Positions 59,801 through 64,000 of a DNA stretch of 64,000 nt are shown piece by piece (positions within the stretch are counted from its first letter, which is position 1; each line of letters begins with the position of its first letter). The stretch is taken from NCBI RefSeq assembly GCF_001422445.1, contig NZ_LMNA01000004.1:3227-67226 (forward strand), in the 5' to 3' direction. The DNA comes from Pseudorhodoferax sp. Leaf274. GTDB taxonomy: Bacteria; Pseudomonadota; Gammaproteobacteria; Burkholderiales; Burkholderiaceae_C. A program made the position numbers and the translations under genes. The notes under the pieces are model-generated. The model was not told the origin of the DNA. It did not search any database and was given only the letters and a program-made list of their open reading frames with translations.

Positions 59801-60952
59801 ATGACCGTCATCACCACCATCGAGGACCTGCGGGTCCTGGCCGAGAAGCGCGTGCCGCGCATGTTCTACGACTACGCCGATTCCGGTTCGTGGACCGAGG
59901 GCACCTACCGCGCCAACGAGGCCGATTTCCACAAGATCAAGCTGCGCCAGCGCGTGGCCGTGAACATGGAGAACCGCAGCACGGCCACGACCATGGTCGG
60001 CCAGGCCGCCAGGATGCCGGTGGCCATCGCGCCGGTGGGCCTGACGGGCATGCAGCATGCCGACGGCGAGATCCACGCCGCACGCGCGGCCGAGAAGTTC
60101 GGCATCCCGTTCACACTGTCGACCATGAGCATCTGCTCCATCGAGGACATCGCCGAGAACACCACCGCGCCGTTCTGGTTCCAGCTCTACATGATGCGCG
60201 ACCGCGACGCCATGGCCCGCATGATCGAGCGCACCAAGGCCGCCAGGTGCAGCGCGCTGGTCCTCACGCTCGACCTGCAGGTGATCGGCCAGCGCCACAA
60301 GGACTTGAAGAACGGCCTCACGGCGCCGCCGCGGCCCACGCTGCGCAACATCGTCAACCTGGCGACCAAGCCGCGCTGGTGCCTGGGCATGCTGGGCACG
60401 CAGCGCCGCACCTTCCGCAACCTGGTGGGCCACGTGAAGGGCGTCAGCGACATGCGTTCCCTGTCGGCCTGGACCAACGAGCAGTTCGACCCGCGCCTGT
60501 CGTGGGCCGACATCGAATGGGTCAAGAAGCAGTGGGGCGGCAAGCTGATCCTGAAGGGCATCATGGTGGCCGAGGACGCGCAGCTGGCCGTGGACGCCGG
60601 TGCCGACGCCATCGTGGTCAGCAACCACGGCGGCCGCCAGCTCGACGGCGCGCCCAGCAGCATCGAGGCGCTGCCGCCCATCGTCGATGCGGTGGGCAGC
60701 AAGACCGAAGTGTGGATGGACGGCGGCATCCGCGGCGGGCAGGACGTGCTCAAGGCCTGGGCCCTGGGCGCGCGCGGCACGATGATCGGCCGCGCCATGG
60801 CCTACGGCCTGGGCGCCATGGGCGAGGCCGGCGTGACCAAGGCCTTGCAGATCCTGCACAAGGAACTGGACGTGACCATGGCCTTCTGCGGCCACACCGA
60901 CATCCAGAAGGTGGACCGCAGCATCCTGCTGCCCGGCACGATCCCGGGCTGA
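59801..60952 (+). CDS. lldD: FMN-dependent L-lactate dehydrogenase
   Basis: A 383-aa flavin enzyme that oxidises L-lactate to pyruvate and feeds electrons to the respiratory chain. The glycolate oxidase-type barrel shows RVPRMFYDYADSGSWTEGTY, the active-site LILKGIMVAEDAQLAVDAGA and SNHGGRQLDGAPSSIEALP (with the catalytic His and Arg), and GGIRGGQDVLKAWALGARGT. Full length. A short palindrome TGAGCG-CTCG-CGCTCA lies over its stop and the convergent GGDEF stop. Confidence 0.95.
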   Translation: MTVITTIEDLRVLAEKRVPRMFYDYADSGSWTEGTYRANEADFHKIKLRQRVAVNMENRSTATTMVGQAARMPVAIAPVGLTGMQHADGEIHAARAAEKFGIPFTLSTMSICSIEDIAENTTAPFWFQLYMMRDRDAMARMIERTKAARCSALVLTLDLQVIGQRHKDLKNGLTAPPRPTLRNIVNLATKPRWCLGMLGTQRRTFRNLVGHVKGVSDMRSLSAWTNEQFDPRLSWADIEWVKKQWGGKLILKGIMVAEDAQLAVDAGADAIVVSNHGGRQLDGAPSSIEALPPIVDAVGSKTEVWMDGGIRGGQDVLKAWALGARGTMIGRAMAYGLGAMGEAGVTKALQILHKELDVTMAFCGHTDIQKVDRSILLPGTIPG

Positions 60953-60962
60953 GCGCTCGCGC

Positions 60963-62801
60963 TCAGGACAGGGCGCCGTACACGCTCACCTGGTCGCGCC
61001 CGGCCTGCTTGGCAGCGTACATGGCCTGGTCGGCCCGCTGCAGCACGGTGTCGAAGCCGGGGTCGTCCTGCTCGACGATGCTGACGCCGAAGCTGGCCGT
61101 GCAGCGCAACACCCGGCCGTCGAATGCGCCGCGCCAGTCGGCGACCAGCTCGCGCAGGCGCTCGGCGGTCCGCTGCGCGTCCGCCAGCTGCACCTCGGGC
61201 AGCAGCACGGCGAACTCCTCGCCACCGATGCGCGCCACGAAGTCCACCTCGCGCACCGCGCCGCGCACGATGCCCGCCACGGCGCAGATCACCATGTCGC
61301 CCGCTGCATGGCCATGGGTGTCGTTGACCTGCTTGAACAGGTCGATGTCGAACACCAGCACCGCCAGCGCATGGCTGTAGCGCCGCGCGCGCAGGAACTC
61401 GCGCTCGGCCACCTCCTGGAACGAACGCCGGTTGGCCACGCCGGTCAGCACGTCCAGCCGCGCCAGCTGCTCGGCCTCGTCGCGCGCGCGTGCCAGTTCG
61501 GCCGTGCGTTCCTGCACCTGGTGTTCGAGCCGGATGTTGGCCTTCTCCAGCAGGAACGAGGCCTGCAGGCGCTGGCGCGTGGCCTGCGCCTGCGCCGCCC
61601 GGCGCTCCTGGTGCATCAGGTTGATGCGGTCGGCCAGCGCCAGCGACAGCAGCACCACGTCGACCAGGATGCCGAACTCGGCCGCGTGGAAGCGCGCGAA
61701 GGTATAGGGCAGCAGGCCGCTCACCGTGAGCGCGGTGACGAAGGCACCCGTGAGGCTGGCCATGGTGGCCAGCACGAAGAAGCGCGCCGCCCGGTAGCCG
61801 CGCCACCAGGCGCGCAGGCCGGCCGCCAGGATCAGCGGCGTGCCGAGGAAGATGCAATACACCGGCGCCGCGTTGTAGGCCACGGGGTCGCCAGCCAGCG
61901 TCACGGCCACCCAGGCCGCCAGCGTCAACCCGAGGTACAGCTGCATCAGCCGGTGCACGCGCGGCGTGCGCGTGCGCGACTCCAGGAAGTGCATCGTGAA
62001 CCACAGCGCCACCACCTGGAACGCGAAGATGAAGGGCGTGTGCGCCCAGTTGCTCCAGCGCGGCGACTGGGGCCAGAAGTACTGGTAGGCGAAGCCGTTG
62101 TAGGCGGCGTTCATGAGAAAGAACGACAGCAGGTAGGCGCAGTACGCCAGGTAGTTGCGGTCGCGCGTGGACGTCCAGATGAAGGCGTTGTAGAGCACCA
62201 TCACGGCCAGGATGCCGTAGAACATGCCGTAGTAGGCCGACCACAGCCGGTCGCTGTCGTGGAAGGCCTGGGGCTCCCAGAGCTCCATGGGCGCCATGAA
62301 GGCCTGGGTGCTGGTGATGCGCAGGTAGTAGGTCTGCTGGCCCGGTGGGACCGGCAGGTCGACCAGGAACTGCGGCGTGGCGTATTCGCGCTCCTGGAAC
62401 GGCAGCGTGTCGCCGAAGCGGCGGTGCACGACCTGCCCGTCTGCGCCGGGCACGTAGAGGTCCACCGTGTCCAGCCAGTTGGTGCGCAGCACCAGCAGCC
62501 GCGGCAGCGTGGCGGTGCCGGGGTTGTCGAGCGTGAAGCGGAACCAGTAGCTTGATGCCGTGAAGCCGAAGCTGGACAGCCCGCCCGCAGGCGGCGCGAA
62601 CCGCTGGCCGCGCACCGCGTCCAGCGTCAGCCGGCCCGTGGGGTCTTCGAGCACCGAGGCGGCATCGTGCAGCAACAGCTGGCCCTGTCCGGGCGTGACC
62701 TGCAAGACCACGGCGGGCGCCGGGCCAGCCCAGAGCCACAGACAGACCAACCACAGCCACCCCAGAGACCTGCACATGGATCGGCACCCGGACGCCCGCA
62801 T
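60963..62801 (-). CDS. 7TMR-DISM diguanylate cyclase
   Basis: A 612-aa membrane sensor that makes c-di-GMP. After a signal peptide (GWLWLVCLWLWAGPAPA) come a periplasmic 7TMR-DISMED2 domain (residues about 30-170; SYWFRFTLDNPG), seven helices (about 180-390), a coiled-coil (about 400-450) and a GGDEF domain (about 450-605). The catalytic site reads RIGGEEFAVLLP (G-G-E-E-F) and LTGVANRRSF is the opening. An RxxD inhibitory site is not evident. ATG codons at 62801 and 62777 are both possible. The 3' end meets lldD. Confidence 0.9.
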   Translation of the reverse strand: MRASGCRSMCRSLGWLWLVCLWLWAGPAPAVVLQVTPGQGQLLLHDAASVLEDPTGRLTLDAVRGQRFAPPAGGLSSFGFTASSYWFRFTLDNPGTATLPRLLVLRTNWLDTVDLYVPGADGQVVHRRFGDTLPFQEREYATPQFLVDLPVPPGQQTYYLRITSTQAFMAPMELWEPQAFHDSDRLWSAYYGMFYGILAVMVLYNAFIWTSTRDRNYLAYCAYLLSFFLMNAAYNGFAYQYFWPQSPRWSNWAHTPFIFAFQVVALWFTMHFLESRTRTPRVHRLMQLYLGLTLAAWVAVTLAGDPVAYNAAPVYCIFLGTPLILAAGLRAWWRGYRAARFFVLATMASLTGAFVTALTVSGLLPYTFARFHAAEFGILVDVVLLSLALADRINLMHQERRAAQAQATRQRLQASFLLEKANIRLEHQVQERTAELARARDEAEQLARLDVLTGVANRRSFQEVAEREFLRARRYSHALAVLVFDIDLFKQVNDTHGHAAGDMVICAVAGIVRGAVREVDFVARIGGEEFAVLLPEVQLADAQRTAERLRELVADWRGAFDGRVLRCTASFGVSIVEQDDPGFDTVLQRADQAMYAAKQAGRDQVSVYGALS

Positions 62802-62898
62802 GACGACGGGCGCACCATGCGCACCGCCCCACGGCAAAGCGGCGCATTGTCGCCCCGCCGGCGCGGCACGCCCCATACGCCGAATGGCGGCGGGCGCG

Positions 62899-63675
62899 CT
62901 ACGCGGGCCAGGAGAACCGGGGCGGGCGCTTGTGCAGGAAGTCCTGGATGGCCGTCTTGTGCTCGGGCGAGCCCATCGCCAGGGCCTGGGCATCGGCCTC
63001 CAGACTCAGCTGGCCGACCAGATCGCCGGTGGACGCGCAGGCGCGCTTGATCAGGCTCACGGCCATGGGCGAGGCGCCCTCGAAGCTCTTGGCCAGCGCC
63101 AAGGCGCGCGGCAGCAGCTGGTCGGCCTCGACCACCTCCATCGCCAGGCCCAGGCGCAAGGCCTCCTCGGCGCCGACCTCGCGCGCCGACAGCATGAGCT
63201 CGCGCGCACGCTGCGGACCGACGACGCGCGGCAGCGTGTAGAAGATGCCGCAGTCGGGCACCAGCCCGACCTTGAGGAAGGACACGCTCATGCGCGCGCG
63301 GGGCGTGGCGATCAGGAAGTCGCCCGCCAGCGCCAGGCCGAAGCCGGCGCCGTAGGCCGCGCCGTCGACGGCGCAGATGACGGGCTTGTCCAGGCTCAGC
63401 AGCTTGGCCAGCCAGCTGTGCAGCAGGTGCAGGCGGTCGCGCCAGCCGGCGTTGTCCAGGCCCGCGTTGGCGATGTTGCGCAGGTCGCCGCCCGAGCAGA
63501 AATGGCCATTGGCGCCAGCGATCACGAGGGCGCGGATGGCGGCGTCGGTGCGCACGCGCTCCACCACCTCTGCGACCTCCACGCGCATGGCGGGCGACAG
63601 CGCGTTGCGCACGGGTGCGTCGTCCAGCGTCAGGATGGCGGTGGCGCCCTGTTGTTCGAAGCGGATCTTGCTCAT
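62899..63675 (-). CDS. enoyl-CoA hydratase/isomerase family protein
   Basis: A 258-aa crotonase-fold enzyme. Motifs are DAPVRNALSPAM, ANGHFCSGGDLRNIANAGLD (oxyanion hole) and KPVICAVDGAAYGAGFGLAL with the second oxyanion glycines, plus LVPDCGIFYTLPRVVG. The acidic pair of true hydratases is only partly evident. The start at 63675 gives the normal N-terminus. It lies 13 nt after the SDR gene in the same direction, suggesting fatty-acid or aromatic degradation. Confidence 0.9.
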   Translation of the reverse strand: MSKIRFEQQGATAILTLDDAPVRNALSPAMRVEVAEVVERVRTDAAIRALVIAGANGHFCSGGDLRNIANAGLDNAGWRDRLHLLHSWLAKLLSLDKPVICAVDGAAYGAGFGLALAGDFLIATPRARMSVSFLKVGLVPDCGIFYTLPRVVGPQRARELMLSAREVGAEEALRLGLAMEVVEADQLLPRALALAKSFEGASPMAVSLIKRACASTGDLVGQLSLEADAQALAMGSPEHKTAIQDFLHKRPPRFSWPA

Positions 63676-63688
63676 CGATAGGTCCTTG

Positions 63689-64000
63689 TCATTGCGGCGT
63701 GGCGCCCAGGTCGCGGCCACCGGGCAGCGAGCTGCCGCCGTCCACATTGAGGATGGCGCCGGTCACGTAGCTGGCCAGCGGCGAGGCCAGCACCATGGCC
63801 ATGTTGGCGATCTCCTGCGTGCTGCCCATGCGGCCCAGCGGCACGGAGTCGGTCACGCGCTTCTCGGCCGCGGCATCGGGCGCCAGCCGGCGCATGCCCT
63901 CCGTGCCGGCGATCGGGCCGGGCACCAGCGAGTTGACACGGATGCCGTCGGCGCCCCACTCCATCGCCAGCACGCGCACCATCATGTCCAGCCCGGCCTT
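63689..64000 (-). CDS. SDR-family oxidoreductase, truncated by window edge
   Basis: C-terminal part (about 100 residues visible) of an SDR whose start is beyond the window; the frame is open to 64000. The visible sequence [20 protein letters not shown], then [12 protein letters not shown] and [14 protein letters not shown]-like sequence ([13 protein letters not shown]), matches SDRs of the 2,4-dienoyl-CoA reductase (DECR2/FadH-like SDR) type. It precedes the enoyl-CoA hydratase gene by 13 nt, so the two probably act in one acyl-CoA pathway. Confidence 0.8.
   Translation of the reverse strand, partial: KAGLDMMVRVLAMEWGADGIRVNSLVPGPIAGTEGMRRLAPDAAAEKRVTDSVPLGRMGSTQEIANMAMVLASPLASYVTGAILNVDGGSSLPGGRDLGATPQ

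Noticed and set aside
57982-59862. Minus-strand frame opposite lldP
   Set aside because: Antisense shadow; lldP is full length with all family motifs.
60951-60966. TGAGCG-CTCG-CGCTCA palindrome as a terminator
   Set aside because: Symmetric hairpin at the convergent ends of lldD and the GGDEF gene but no T-run on either strand; left as a comment.

Overview
This is high-GC chromosomal DNA, most likely from a betaproteobacterium of the Burkholderiales, probably Comamonadaceae. The grounds are the orphan Bug (tripartite tricarboxylate) receptors, the many LysR regulators, a DUF2917 gene, a PEP-CTERM protein, and an intergenic repeat of a kind common in that family. No rRNA, tRNA or CRISPR array was seen. 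Genus is inference only.

Left part (1-24,540). The first 3.6 kb is gene-poor and decayed. It holds one BPSL0761-like gene and a dead C-terminal piece of the error-prone polymerase gene dnaE2. A PEP-CTERM protein, an IS66 transposase remnant and a four-gene histidine-rich metal operon (HupE permease, EamA transporter, DUF6488, CzcI-like) follow. Then comes a LysR-controlled MexEF-OprN-type efflux operon running into a run of reductive and thiol chemistry genes: two Old Yellow Enzymes, two glutathione transferases, an AhpD-like protein, DsrE-like and PNPOx-like proteins. Together these look like a defence against electrophiles. The last gene is an unrecognised protein of about 736 aa with a sigma-70 region-4-like helix-turn-helix.

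The junction at 24,466-24,565 is the most notable point. Three TACGACTYTATT repeats and a terminal ACA lie exactly 25 nt past the glmS stop codon, which is the Tn7 attachment site. This is one end of a Tn7-like element. No tns genes and no second end are visible, so how much of the left part it carried is unknown.

Middle (24,566-40,431) is core chromosome: glmS, an Lrp regulator, a small histidine kinase coupled to glmU, a DUF6279 lipoprotein, three Crp/Fnr regulators with a LuxR-type regulator, fthC, a lytic transglycosylase, MgtC, and a ppk2 gene preceded by a good Pho box.

Right part (40,600-64,000) is catabolic. A GntR-regulated divergent cluster (FAH hydrolase and two SDRs on one side; TRAP transporter, UxaA-family dehydratase and Ldh-type dehydrogenase on the other) fits non-phosphorylative oxidation of a sugar acid to pyruvate and lactate-like products. 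After an RlmN paralogue comes a NadQ-nadC-Bug unit with two operator-like palindromes, suggesting salvage of a pyridine carboxylate for NAD. A LysR/CaiB/HMG-CoA-lyase/Bug group, the lactate genes lldP-lldD, a diguanylate cyclase, an enoyl-CoA hydratase and a truncated SDR end the window.
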